From a virus, in IMG/VR virus record IMGVR_UViG_3300025652_000203, positions 1 to 37,779 of that record: a DNA stretch of 37,779 nucleotides. One strand, written 5' to 3'. Both the position numbers and the translations under genes were made by a program. This document shows positions 15,201 through 22,625 of the stretch, one piece after another. The notes under the pieces are model-generated. The model searched no databases and had not been told where the DNA came from. It was given only the letters and a program-made list of their open reading frames with translations. Each line of letters starts with the position of its first letter. The stretch's first letter is position 1.

Positions 15201-17811
15201 TCTCACCAGAATCAATTTGCTCCTTGAACTTTAAATATTTAGAATACTTAGAGTTTTCATCACTTTCATTTAATTCTTGTAAGTCTTTCTCTAAAGAAAA
15301 ATTCAAATCATCAAGCTCATCAACTTTTTCATAAAAACCATTAACCTCGTATTCATCTTGTAGATTATTTACTTTTTGAGATTTTTGATTATAATAAGCG
15401 TTTAATAAATTTGCTTTATTAACATCTGTTTTGTTGCTACCCCACATACCAGACCAAACGTTTCCAGTGGATATAGGATTATCAATAACCCACTTACCTT
15501 TATTTACATCAAAAATAGTTTTTTCAAACGAACCGCTTTGACTATAATTTTCTTCTAAGAACTTGTTAAAATCATCCATATCTTCTATGTCACTTAACTC
15601 CGCGTCGCTATAGTCAAGCTTAGAAGACATTGATTGTGATAGTGATTTTTGATTTCTTCCAAACACAGCGGCCCCTTCAGATTCAAACATATTCTTCCAA
15701 TCACTATTCTGATCCATCTTGTATTGTAAGTATTTTAATTTTTTATCGTTTAAATCCAATGTATAGCCGGCTTCATCTAAATACGAGATTCTATTATCGT
15801 ACTCTTTTTTAGTCTTCTCGTATATTGTATAGCTAGTAAGATATTTCGAGAGGAGTTTTTGATACACTTCTCCCTCTTCATCAAGTTGGTCTATTAGAAA
15901 TCTAGCTCTTCTTCTATCATCATCGCTATCTCCTAGTTCAGACACCTCTCCACTAATCCCCCGCTCTTTGATTTCCTTTTTTGATTTTTGTTCTTCTGTG
16001 CGTATTCTATCTAACTCAACCTCTCTATCATAACCACCTCCCTCACTATATTTATTATTGTAAGATTTCCAATCTTTCCAAAACTCTACATCATCGCTAC
16101 TTATGTTATAAGTTTGCCCATTCAATCTATAAGTACCTTCTTTGAAGTCTTCTACTCCAAATTTATTATTAATACCTATCTCAACCACTTCACTGACAGA
16201 GTTATCGCCGTTGTAATTCAAATCCCAATATTCCTCTATTTTCTCTATGTCTGTAGAAGATTTATTTCTGTTTCTATTTAAAACTAAACTATTGTACTCT
16301 TCTTCACTTATAACGCCATTAGATATATTTAGTTTTTTATCTTCAGCTTTCTTAACCTCTGCTCCTGATAAATAATACTCACCAGGTTTTACTACGCCGT
16401 TTACAGTAGCAAAAGGTTCGTCAGTGGTGTTTTGTATGTATGCATCTGGGTTTACTACGTTTGTAGTTATATTACTTGGTAGTTTCTTTTTATATTCGTT
16501 TTTCCAATTTTCATATAAATCTCTTTTAAAAGACTGTAACTCGTTTCCTTTATAGTCATAGGTTGGGTCTAATATATCTCCTGCTTTAGAAACGCCAAAC
16601 GAAAGAGACTCTGCAACTGTTCCCCAAAAACCTGGTTTATCTCTACCATCATAATAGTACTCATCGGTTGCTAACCATTCTTCGTAACTAACGTTTTGTC
16701 TTTTTTCGTTTTCTTCTTCGTATCCTTTTATCTCCTTACCCTTGTTAACGTCTATTAAGTTATAAGTATAATCTTTTGCGCTTTGACCGTCCTTTCTTTT
16801 TGAAGCAGCAGTTTTAGCCTTAGGGTATAACATGTCTAAGTTAGTGTTAACTTCTTCGTTACTTATGGATTCGTACTCTTCAGTTTCTTCATTTTTCTTT
16901 CTCCACTCTCCATCAATAACTCTAAAGTCATCATACTTTAATTCGTTCAAAGCATTAGGATGCGCTAAGTTTAAAGTCTCTAAAGTTTTCTCTCCACTTA
17001 TAACATCTCCAACTTCACCGTCTTTTACGTAACGCCACTCATATTCTTTTGTGTCTTCATTAAGAACAGGTCTATAATCAGTAACTCCTACTTCTACGTG
17101 AGTTTCATCTCCACCGTACTTTTGGTTCTTCATCCACTTGATCAATCCTTTACCAGATTCTATTTCTTCCGTTCCACCTATCCCAACAAAATTAGTTTCA
17201 AACTCATATGTCTCTCCTGTCTTTTTGTGAGTAGCCGTTATCATATCACTTCCAGAATCCTCAAACTCAAAATCCTCACCATATTCTCTAGTTAGAGTAT
17301 TAGCAACAAAATCATCATCTCTATAATCAAGTATGTTATCTGATAGCTTTTTGTCCCCACCTTCAGAGTCAGTCCAAGTAGCGCTTGGAGAAATTATTTT
17401 ATCATAGTCTGTAATATCAGTTTCAACGTAGTTGTCTTTTTTTGTGTTCAACCTATCAATAAAGTCGGGGTTTATATCTTTTACAGGTACTTTCCCCTCT
17501 TTTCCTCTTTGAGACATGTCAAACATCCACTCGCCGTTTTCGTAAGTGTACTCATATTCCTCACCTGTTCCATCATCTTTTTGGTGACTAAATTTTGGAA
17601 GAGTAAAAACCTTTTTAACCGTAGATTGTTCTTCTCTAAAGTCTTGTTTTGATTTTTCTTCTTGACGCTTTCTTTCTTCTTCTATTTTTCGTCTTTGTGC
17701 TGCAACTTTAATGTTGTGTCTATGCTGCCTTACCGCGCCAATTATTTGGCTAGACGTATAACCTTGATTTCTTAAACTATTAACAATTTCTACTTCTTTA
17801 GCGTTTGCCAT
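6226..17811 (-). CDS. Giant polyvalent ejection/virion protein
   Basis: 3861 residues, about 31% of the window. It starts MANAKEVEIVNSLRNQGYT and has long charged helical regions to about 950. A D-L-N-Y-N-G-D-N-S-V-S-E loop lies at 530-541. A Gly/hydrophobic region around 1000-1250 could meet membranes. H-E-L-L-H at 1724-1728, with E-V-Y-A-E-E-Y near 1799, fits a gluzincin metallopeptidase. E-Y-D-H lies at 2738-2741. A HAD-type domain shows F-D-F-D-E-T-L (from 2894), I-L-T-A-R-P (2972) and Y-F-V-D-D (3027). From about 3360 to 3610 it resembles LPD38 of large polyvalent phage proteins. A Lys/Glu linker (about 3747-3777) leads to two C/H modules (about 3799-3861). Such proteins are packaged and injected with DNA; that role is inferred. 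One base separates it from the 406-aa gene. Confidence 0.8.
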   Translation of the reverse strand: MANAKEVEIVNSLRNQGYTSSQIIGAVRQHRHNIKVAAQRRKIEEERKRQEEKSKQDFREEQSTVKKVFTLPKFSHQKDDGTGEEYEYTYENGEWMFDMSQRGKEGKVPVKDINPDFIDRLNTKKDNYVETDITDYDKIISPSATWTDSEGGDKKLSDNILDYRDDDFVANTLTREYGEDFEFEDSGSDMITATHKKTGETYEFETNFVGIGGTEEIESGKGLIKWMKNQKYGGDETHVEVGVTDYRPVLNEDTKEYEWRYVKDGEVGDVISGEKTLETLNLAHPNALNELKYDDFRVIDGEWRKKNEETEEYESISNEEVNTNLDMLYPKAKTAASKRKDGQSAKDYTYNLIDVNKGKEIKGYEEENEKRQNVSYEEWLATDEYYYDGRDKPGFWGTVAESLSFGVSKAGDILDPTYDYKGNELQSFKRDLYENWKNEYKKKLPSNITTNVVNPDAYIQNTTDEPFATVNGVVKPGEYYLSGAEVKKAEDKKLNISNGVISEEEYNSLVLNRNRNKSSTDIEKIEEYWDLNYNGDNSVSEVVEIGINNKFGVEDFKEGTYRLNGQTYNISSDDVEFWKDWKSYNNKYSEGGGYDREVELDRIRTEEQKSKKEIKERGISGEVSELGDSDDDRRRARFLIDQLDEEGEVYQKLLSKYLTSYTIYEKTKKEYDNRISYLDEAGYTLDLNDKKLKYLQYKMDQNSDWKNMFESEGAAVFGRNQKSLSQSMSSKLDYSDAELSDIEDMDDFNKFLEENYSQSGSFEKTIFDVNKGKWVIDNPISTGNVWSGMWGSNKTDVNKANLLNAYYNQKSQKVNNLQDEYEVNGFYEKVDELDDLNFSLEKDLQELNESDENSKYSKYLKFKEQIDSGEIESSEENIAKINEMVTEINVISENAQRKSNRYNGIIIDPRMKLMFEGYENFANEANVMKLKYNNLYKNNKAYKDMVDNQTKIEKASEHWYAPIIAPLEEVFGTVIDYALGGVGFLSIEGADFARGVVGKKKLSKKKKAQAYELFSTMSNMLKPDMVQMGPLFDPKTGEMNITSFIEQSAQTLTLMHMMVRGGGVVRGGFSKVGSRARKFSSSLPGQIIKNQVALTLPRLYSGMKMIQRTKIIPSLGTVGKTLKLKDRAQQVVGGAMAYYPMNVEEAMSQVDENFSYEDAFNSAVTKTMFESGIEALFPDVNMFKNFGRIRSGAKDYLDPKVWQNMSKSQIKKLKGDFLNPKLWLPKDGIIPNMATFSKLFGNMLKEIPKEMIEENLQELASGMVSMQYNNKFDTDFHIPTAEDFKALNVLTPATVFFGGAARTVGFRKGQIDQGMYQAAIENMDVFQEVMRNKEKLGQIKPGQANEIIQKVQNYVLAKSQIDFDEYNSMSHNQRQETLNALVKKEQLRKQIKDTKNPAEEERLRRELNNTEKYIQKLAKQVNLNFKSKKETQLDFEIWNKRQQLKDHELGSEKHQKIRKEILKKIKERNEIRLEASPYEFEGKSYDSLSEFIADIRRAKENGFFDKQSRGNIKINNKVGVDKAQRIQGVINSITGIDNFTGSEVLMSQTDAIESQEFQANPENRGKTLADYELELNEILKTPGKKDANIINDLRNTINYLKLQEKGFEFDQQGVIVTSPEAVSQAMIEMDGGFDFKTFNEAEFDKAVNAVKNVTNNKDGSGVRTEAMTREQMIAAGFHKSVPGSLNAIAFMGVGLNSKTGQMEPILIINKDKSLETGNNTGASHELLHQVLFSVINGPIRQVVGKDGKKYNTKLTPKGKDLIQGLLDLLPPSQRKDLDAVMEARGYKNDEKTGDELPFEVYAEEYLNNFHDIVAGDGVTLYNEDGSIDRVVKMDNRPDNRGILQKIKDRIINFLKGEVEEDFHKLIDTNLDTPEKLLEFLRTYNSQAIDGKFSEDIINMSIGSRVYFSEITDPEVDPAIVSFSKAQQNVQQEVENLMTPKTAAELAAEVNDIYNDDRLTDGQKEFMIAAKYRGMAEARWKEAYRQSVGTDSQKILEDFKEDIISDMLFDLGTETRKARTVVGLVRDFKTEKQKYKNTAAYINTYFKVRAFEVLSKYTKDKGFARSMDDAMNEVSQMEDSIEQLDEAKGIQSGGIVVSERLIEAEKGTDREPRIKQHLVNLNDIINNNPEIAEGKNYKSLPDLDPRGTISMMMSDPTAVYKDDGTPVWQRPAMKKLIGTSILDSIVEKLANNANLNQQDIKALQQYISKHNQLLWIGLPQGFTTRRVKQRDGSFIDRPDKATGVQNVLLEPFYNKAAKPYGNFFPQYKKPSMPTNDFLEVFGITPRREVNIVGKESNVSQRVKALITQHGKIISNQTVRQNENTTDAVRNSLQDGKSMPVFSKALVNSPQQTTNYLQAVSILDRTIPWGEFMSMSVGSSNLKIKEIPSENVKLLRNYIKTALVDAGVDKSLHGDIIKEMTTETGVVISQINLRNSYKGSKEVFPSIVDQARQYWEQEAIEERSVFNALGIDGTYKSIANQEDVITRARQSITDSVVVAMRHAGMDVDGRGDVLLQDVWKKSTPEQKAKALSYIWKTKGQFAASGKIVDGFWTVEYEGGPVIRNKKHIPNKGRMGMQITEGIGDWAALINKALPGIEIIPVKPAMEKGKPRMRTNSHITRQPNVTNDKKLKEMYPNFNKVEISENSNEVIKNLNTALSYKNFNKHKNQALSYRSMLTDQFIAFNNSYNDPNSLTDDRDAAAYIMTLSSGMTSPTRKAAYPWGISDGAKDVPVKDRGTKLEYDHLKPNNVLMLKLADMLKRNLTESEIRAELDVFFSDYVVNIIQKKMDGVVKMNKMQSHMQLEYVEGSNLTDLTKLEQNALGRLFHKLNKYNKEVRAITALDPELKGLRVGEDFVNKSYHNFENIQEVEQRNTFSKAVNNANKTNHLTPSRGMSAFDFDETLIDKGDNTIIATKGEDVVEISSSNWPLQGPQLAADGYDFDFSDFVNVKGGVEGPLMQKFRNRIAKYGIENNYILTARPAEAAPAIQAWLKQQGIDMPIENITGLGNSTGEAKAMWMAEKFAEGYNDMYFVDDALPNVKAVADMLEQLDIKGSSVQAKIQFSRSMNPTFNKVLDGNFQAELDLNRILEQTKGVKAEAVFSDAQAKIRGSAKGKWKFWVPYSAEDFKGLVYRFIGKGRQGEAQMAFFKKALFDPFGRAHEAMNMSKQQLNNQYKELLKQFPNVKKELSDKLDDYTGFEGNQFTVEQAIRVYLWNKNGMEVPGLSQRDLKALVNFVQSDTELKSFAENLALITNQELGYLEPTEYWTVENIDSDINTINNEINREDHLAEWRQNKEIMFGVWGSDGRLVGDNINKIEAIYGTRFREALEDILYRMEFGRKREAGSNRLVNAFNNWANQSVGAIMFFNMRSALLQTISSINYLNWSDNNPLKAGGALLNFPQFLKDFTMIFNSDMLKQRRAGNQRGINEAELAQAVEGVGVANRVKAMLHYLLTKGFLPTQIADSFAISSGGATFYRNRVNTYLKQGMTQEQAETKAFQDFAENTEESQQSSRPDMISQQQASPLGRYILAFKNTPMQYARLTKKAFLDLANGRGDAKTNVGKIIYYMGVQNLIFSALQTALGALIGGDEDEEKEKAFERTANSMIDSILGGLGFGGNVALTLKNTILEYNKQEGKGWNADHTYTILKFFGLSPTISSKGRKLYSAIQTRKFNKEVMKEMDLLDIDNPTWSIIANIVSATTNLPLDRLVKKVDNIDAALTEDITALQRFALLMGWNTWDLKIDDSDVVAVEDEIKEKKEVEKKKKKKIKKEEKKKEKEAEEEVIEKSFIEDQKKEREEGKKDITCVAVNKSGKRCKTKVDGNNTYCTIHVKVDQGTKEVQCKKIKSDKKRCKMKTKAKSGLCYYHD

Positions 17812-17812
17812 A

Positions 17813-19033
17813 TTATGCTTTATCTAATATTTCTTGAGTTGTCATATCACTACCTTTTTTTACGAACATCCCTAGATCTTCATTCCATACAGTACCTTCC
17901 TTAGCTAATTCTCCCATTATACCTCCTCTAGCAATAAACACCTTTGGATTCTCACCTGGTTCTGGACGTAAGGCTTTTCTTTGTGTAGAGTTTAGTCCTG
18001 ACGGATGTGATCCGTAGAATTTTTCTTGAGACTGTCTAGTTAAATAATCAGCTACAATATTTTTAGACATTTTAAAGTCATAGTTAACGTCTGTTTTATC
18101 TGTTATAGCTTTAACAAGAGCTGCTTTATCTTGTTCACTATTTCCTGGGATACCATCACCATCTACGTCAATATTAAACGTTTTATAATAATCTGGCATT
18201 TGTTCTAAATAACTACTCAAGTCGGCTGCAAAAGTATTACTTTCTCCAGATTTTCTAAAGTCATCGTGCATTATAGACATTATGTTATCCTCTTTAATGA
18301 AGTTATCACCAATACTAGTTTTTATTCTATTAAAATTAAAATCCGCACCAGTACCATTAACGTAGTTCATGCCAGCTTCATTTTGTCCCATTTCGTATTC
18401 TAAATAAGCTTTAGATACTACTTCGTCTACCTGGCCTAACGATTTATCTAAATCTTCTGTAGTATACATCTGCCCAGTGTCAGGATCTTTAAAGAACCAT
18501 TCTCCGTCTTGATAAACAGCGTTAGCTGGGTTTGTACATATATTTGCTATTTTTATTTCTTCTGCTGTTCTACCATTAGATAAAACTCCATCATTTTTTA
18601 ATTCAGCCGCAATACTTAAACTTTCTTTTAAAGATCCAACTCCAGTAGACAAACCTTGTAACCTCATTTTTATTTTTGTTTGTGCTTCCTTGTCACCAGC
18701 TCTCACAGCGTCCATATACTCTTGTTGTAATAGTTTAGCTTGTTCTGTAGCTATACCATAATATTCCTCTCCAAGACTTCCAGAATTTTCTGTTATCTTA
18801 AGAACATTGTTAGAAAATTGTTCTTCGTGAGATTCTAGTTCTTTACGTTTGTTTTCTTCATCAACTCGTATTGCTTCCTGACGATCTTGAACAGCACCTA
18901 AAACTTGTCCACTTAAATCGCTAGCCGTATCCCAATTAGTACGTATGTTACGTTGTGCTGTTTTAGCATCTAAGTAAGACTGTATAGCGTTGCTGCTTAA
19001 TTCGTATCCTGTAGTTGTGTTTTTTTTTGCCAT
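17813..19033 (-). CDS. Internal virion (ejection) protein with calcium-loop motif
   Basis: 406 residues, mostly helical, with no signal peptide or membrane segment. Residues 45-150 are rich in Glu, Gln and Lys and look like coiled coil. A canonical 12-residue acidic loop D-V-D-G-D-G-I-P-G-N-S-E occupies 289-300, as in EF-hand or dockerin-type calcium sites. The C-terminal part holds short Gly/Pro turns. Position between the 205-aa Ala/Gln-rich protein and the giant ejection protein matches the T7 gp14-gp15-gp16 arrangement, so I infer an internal core protein. There is no sequence-level match to gp15 that I can point to. Confidence 0.65.
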   Translation of the reverse strand: MAKKNTTTGYELSSNAIQSYLDAKTAQRNIRTNWDTASDLSGQVLGAVQDRQEAIRVDEENKRKELESHEEQFSNNVLKITENSGSLGEEYYGIATEQAKLLQQEYMDAVRAGDKEAQTKIKMRLQGLSTGVGSLKESLSIAAELKNDGVLSNGRTAEEIKIANICTNPANAVYQDGEWFFKDPDTGQMYTTEDLDKSLGQVDEVVSKAYLEYEMGQNEAGMNYVNGTGADFNFNRIKTSIGDNFIKEDNIMSIMHDDFRKSGESNTFAADLSSYLEQMPDYYKTFNIDVDGDGIPGNSEQDKAALVKAITDKTDVNYDFKMSKNIVADYLTRQSQEKFYGSHPSGLNSTQRKALRPEPGENPKVFIARGGIMGELAKEGTVWNEDLGMFVKKGSDMTTQEILDKA

Positions 19034-19039
19034 AATTTA

Positions 19040-19657
19040 TTAGTTTGCTATTCCCGCGGCGTAAGTACCAACAGAGCTACCCACTTGATTAATACCTGCG
19101 TCTATATCACTTTGAGCTGCATTTATAGCATCAGCTGTACCAGCTACATTTCCAGACGCTAATTGAAGTTCTGCGTTTGCTATGCTACCTTTTAATCTTC
19201 TTGAATATTTTTCGCCTTCTATTTCCAAACCTTGTATTCTACTAGCTTCTGTTCTCTCAGCTTTTTGATTGCTTTTTTCTTGTTGAGCTATATTAGCTGA
19301 AGCTTTTTGATTTGCTATTTGACTCTGATTAGCCATAGCTTGTGCTAATGCCGCTATACCAGATCCTCCAGCTGCTTGATTCATTTTCCCTAAAGTATCA
19401 GCCATACCAATTTGAGATTGTTCGTTAGCCATATCTGCCGCTTGGGTATTAACAGTTAAATCCTCCATAGTGTTTTCCATGTTTAAATAAGGATTACTAG
19501 TATCCATGTTACGATACTTATCCATAGCTTTTTCCATTTCCACTTTAGCTGCTTTGTTTTCAATTTTAGCTTTTCTTTTGTCGGCACTACCTTTTATAGC
19601 GTTAGCTACACCTAGTCCAGCTGAAACAGCTAGTGCTCCTACGGCAATAAAACTCAT
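19040..19657 (-). CDS. Internal virion protein, T7 gp14-like by type
   Basis: 205 residues. The N-terminus (S-F-I-A-V-G-A-L-A-V-S-A-G-L-G-V-A-N-A-I) is a short hydrophobic helix without a signal cleavage site. It is followed by a Lys-rich helix and then long Ala/Gln/Asn/Met-rich stretches, including G-S-G-I-A-A-L-A-Q-A-M-A-N-Q. This hydrophobic N-terminus plus Ala/Gln-rich body is typical of podovirus ejection proteins such as T7 gp14 that form the first membrane pore. It precedes the 406-aa and giant genes in transcription order, as gp14 precedes gp15 and gp16. Assignment is by composition and gene order. Confidence 0.7.
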   Translation of the reverse strand: MSFIAVGALAVSAGLGVANAIKGSADKRKAKIENKAAKVEMEKAMDKYRNMDTSNPYLNMENTMEDLTVNTQAADMANEQSQIGMADTLGKMNQAAGGSGIAALAQAMANQSQIANQKASANIAQQEKSNQKAERTEASRIQGLEIEGEKYSRRLKGSIANAELQLASGNVAGTADAINAAQSDIDAGINQVGSSVGTYAAGIAN

Positions 19658-19660
19658 AAT

Positions 19661-20125
19661 CTATTTATTTTTATTAATATATTCTTCATAATCTTCAAAT
19701 GTTAAAGAGACAATCTCGTCTTCTAGTTCTTTAATATCTTTTATATTGTTGGGATTTTTATGTATGTTTACAAATATAGAATCCTCCATTGCGTATATAA
19801 CTCTTTTACTACCTGGCGTTGCTAAAACATAACATGGTGCTATAAACTCTTCTGTAGTATCCTCTGTTACGACCATCAAATGCCCAGTTAATAAAAACCA
19901 AGCGTGTAAGTGGTTATGGATAGCTCCTATAACCATAGAATCAGATTTCATATCCATTTGTCTTATGTATATACCATCTGCAAAGGTGTGTTTTAAAGGA
20001 AAGTTATTGCTATGTACTATCTTGTTACCATCTCCCTCTATATTTTCTCCATCAGCATTACTTATTAACAATTCTTGTAAAGCTTGTATTTCCTCTCTTT
20101 TACTAAGAGTTATTTCTTTTTTCAT
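19661..20125 (-). CDS. Cupin-fold protein
   Basis: 154 residues. The core from about 45 to 125 follows the cupin pattern. Motif 1 is I-H-N-H-L-H-A-W-F-L-L-T-G, giving three His as metal-ligand candidates. Motif 2 is P-C-Y-V-L-A-T-P-G-S-K-R-V-I-Y-A. The end is acidic and helical. Small single-domain cupins are found inside structural operons of many marine phages; the substrate is unknown and a structural role is possible. It lies 44 bases after the 125-aa gene and 3 bases before the ejection gene. The ATG at 20125 gives the full fold. Confidence 0.7.
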   Translation of the reverse strand: MKKEITLSKREEIQALQELLISNADGENIEGDGNKIVHSNNFPLKHTFADGIYIRQMDMKSDSMVIGAIHNHLHAWFLLTGHLMVVTEDTTEEFIAPCYVLATPGSKRVIYAMEDSIFVNIHKNPNNIKDIKELEDEIVSLTFEDYEEYINKNK

Positions 20126-20169
20126 TAAATTTAATTTACTATAGTGTATATAGTTACAGTTTTTTGCGT

Positions 20170-20547
20170 TTATTTACTACTTTCAAATACATCGCACCCT
20201 ACACTGAATAACTCTGCTTCTGTGGTAGAATTACTTTTTAACTTAACCTCTGCGTAGTAACCCAATGCACTAGACATATTAGCTACGTTATCTTTACTGA
20301 AAAATATAAAGTGATTAGTAGTAGGTATTTGAGAAGCTGTTAAGCTAGTGTTTACCACCATAGATAATCTACCTGACGCTATAGATCTTATAGTCCCAAT
20401 ATTTACATATGTATTTTCTGTAACTTCATCTGCTTTTAATGAAGTTTTAAATCCACCTACATCAGTAGTTGAAGAGTAATAAGCTGTATCACCTACTTGA
20501 GCTGATTCATTTATTTTATTTGCAAATGTTAAAGTTACTGTAGGCAT
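20170..20547 (-). CDS. Small beta-rich virion-associated protein
   Basis: 125 residues starting MPTVTLTFANKINESAQVGD. It is beta-rich with no membrane segment. The C-terminal part (L-G-Y-Y-A-E-V-K-L, A-E-L-F-S-V-G-C-D-V-F-E-S-S-K) resembles a conserved ending seen next to tail genes of marine Bacteroidota phages, from memory. It starts one base after the stop of the 688-aa tail gene, which implies coupled expression. It is probably a tail or fibre accessory; function not known. Confidence 0.7.
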   Translation of the reverse strand: MPTVTLTFANKINESAQVGDTAYYSSTTDVGGFKTSLKADEVTENTYVNIGTIRSIASGRLSMVVNTSLTASQIPTTNHFIFFSKDNVANMSSALGYYAEVKLKSNSTTEAELFSVGCDVFESSK

Positions 20548-20548
20548 A

Positions 20549-22615
20549 TTATGATATTGTTATTAATTCGTTAAGATCTAATTTAACTGTCACGTCGGCA
20601 ACAGGAAAGGATTGTACGTTGAAACTTCCAGCTATAACTATATTATCACCAACTTTTGTTACTGTTGCGCTAGAAACAGTAGCGTTAACATCTGCTTCTC
20701 CACCACCAAAAGTTAATTCAAAATTATCTTTAACTCCCTCCATAGTTTGTGATGCTACTAAAGTGTTAGCGTCTGTAACGCTACTAACTGTTACTCCACG
20801 TGCTGTAAATGTTAAGGGCTCTCCTTCTATAGTTCTTATACGTGAACTTAACACAACTACGCCACCAGCTAAGGATTCTATTATAACATTGTCTCTTTCT
20901 GATACCGAACTACTTGTAACCTGCATACCTACTACTAAATTATCTAAGTTAGCAGCAATTGTTGGTGGTCCTCCAGCTGTATAGCTTGTTGGAGTAATTT
21001 CATCGTTCGTACCTGAGAATAAACTTAATTTTTGTATGCTCCAATTTATTTGAGCTCCAGCAATTATACCAACCGTACTATCAATATCAAAACTTGTTCC
21101 ACCGGCATCTCCATCTAGTTTAACCACGGTATTGATAGTTGAATCTAAACTAAAATCTAACGACGACTTAACATTTAGAGTTCCACTACCCGCTGTTATC
21201 ATAGCTGGTATTATAGTGTAAGAGAACTCTCTTGTCATGTCGACATTAGTTCCCGCTCTTCCTTGAATACTAATACCTCCACTTGCATTAGGATCACCAT
21301 CAAATAGCTCTCCGTCGTCGTAAACGTTAGCGCCATCAAGAAGACCTAAACTAACTTTAATTACAGGATATTGGTATATACGTAATTCGTTAGCCGCTGT
21401 AGGGACGTTACTAGTAGCCGTAGTAGGAGTAGTAGGTGTTACAATAATGTCATAATACGTATTAGAAGTAACAACTGGGAAATGGATTGTCCATGAAAGG
21501 TTACTAACCGATCGTTTACCAACCGATCCCCAAGTTGTAGAACCTGAGTCTGTAGCGGACGCGGTAAAAGTCCCATTAATCCCACTGCCTGTTGTTCCAA
21601 AATCATACGTTTTGCTAGAGTCAGAGCTAACAACCTTAAAAGTAGCTTGAGCTAAATAATCCCCTATTATTTCTATGTTTCTAACTTCTCCACCTGCGTC
21701 TATAATTGATTCATTTATAATAACATCTGTTATTTGAGTAGTTGAACCAGGCTCACCTTGTTCCGACTGCCTTAACACGTGTGATATTAAAATTGATTGA
21801 CCTAACTCACACATAGCACTAGCTGAACTAGCGGGGTCAGGATCTAAACCAGTAACATTTACTGGTGGATTATAATACCCTTTTATAGTAACAAATATAA
21901 GTTTTGAATTAGCATCATATACGTGCCCACTATTTACAAACGTATAATAACTAGAATAAGTACCACTAAGAGTCCCTATTGTTGGTTCGTTGTCATAATA
22001 ATATCCATACGTTTCGTTAGCATCAAAATCTATAGAAAATATAAGCGTTCCTGGCGCTGCCACCCCTTGGGGTACTGTACCTTGGTGTAAGTGTTCTACT
22101 AATCCATCTCCAATATTGTGAACTAACGGAGTGTTGTTTGTAGTCGTTATATTTGTTGGGGCCGTAGCGTAAGTTACTGTATGTTTATTAACACCCTTAC
22201 CATCTGTTTCAGCTACATGTTGAGTTCTTATACAGAAAAACCTATCTACATTTCTAACAGTTTCTTTTTCGTCTATATCTATATATAAAGTATTATCATT
22301 ACCAGGCATGCTCCAAGGCGTTCCACCTAAAGCAGTTGAATCAAAGTGCACTCTAGCTCTAACGGTGTTACTAACCGTACCAGCTGTACCTATGTCTGAA
22401 AATACAACTTTATAAATTTCACTATCTACATTACCTCCAGTCCAAGTATTTGTAGGACTTTCTGTTGCTCCACCGATTTTAAAGTCAGTTGCACTGATAG
22501 CATAACCAACGTTCGGTGTTATTACTAAATCCGCGAAAGCAGCCATACTACCAGCGTTAACGTTGTCACCCTGTGTTTCTGCGTTTGAGTAAGAAGATAC
22601 TGTCCAATTTGCCAT
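20549..22615 (-). CDS. Large beta-rich tail protein / adhesin-like
   Basis: 688 residues, rich in Thr, Ser, Gly and Val, with many short strands and almost no helix. The N-terminus (MANWTVSSYSNAETQGDN) may be the tail-attachment part. A short collagen-like phrase G-E-P-G-S occurs near residue 285. The rest looks like several Ig-like or jelly-roll repeats, ending with strands V-D-A/N-x-T-V-S-S-A-T-V. No enzymatic motif is visible. It follows the nozzle-like protein and precedes a small beta protein, so I infer a tail-side fibre or spike. Chance ORFs on the other frames (for example 21439-21633) are shadows. Confidence 0.7.
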   Translation of the reverse strand: MANWTVSSYSNAETQGDNVNAGSMAAFADLVITPNVGYAISATDFKIGGATESPTNTWTGGNVDSEIYKVVFSDIGTAGTVSNTVRARVHFDSTALGGTPWSMPGNDNTLYIDIDEKETVRNVDRFFCIRTQHVAETDGKGVNKHTVTYATAPTNITTTNNTPLVHNIGDGLVEHLHQGTVPQGVAAPGTLIFSIDFDANETYGYYYDNEPTIGTLSGTYSSYYTFVNSGHVYDANSKLIFVTIKGYYNPPVNVTGLDPDPASSASAMCELGQSILISHVLRQSEQGEPGSTTQITDVIINESIIDAGGEVRNIEIIGDYLAQATFKVVSSDSSKTYDFGTTGSGINGTFTASATDSGSTTWGSVGKRSVSNLSWTIHFPVVTSNTYYDIIVTPTTPTTATSNVPTAANELRIYQYPVIKVSLGLLDGANVYDDGELFDGDPNASGGISIQGRAGTNVDMTREFSYTIIPAMITAGSGTLNVKSSLDFSLDSTINTVVKLDGDAGGTSFDIDSTVGIIAGAQINWSIQKLSLFSGTNDEITPTSYTAGGPPTIAANLDNLVVGMQVTSSSVSERDNVIIESLAGGVVVLSSRIRTIEGEPLTFTARGVTVSSVTDANTLVASQTMEGVKDNFELTFGGGEADVNATVSSATVTKVGDNIVIAGSFNVQSFPVADVTVKLDLNELITIS

Positions 22616-22625
22616 ATTCTATTTT

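Noticed and set aside
20126-20169. Possible promoter or small RNA in the 44-base gap before the cupin gene
   Set aside because: Minus-strand A/T-rich sequence with TATATAC and CTATAG, but no convincing Bacteroidota TTTG / TAnnTTTG pair and no hairpin.
21439-21633. 64-aa minus-strand frame
   Set aside because: It is an out-of-frame read of the 688-aa tail gene, with Leu/Arg-rich composition typical of a shadow.
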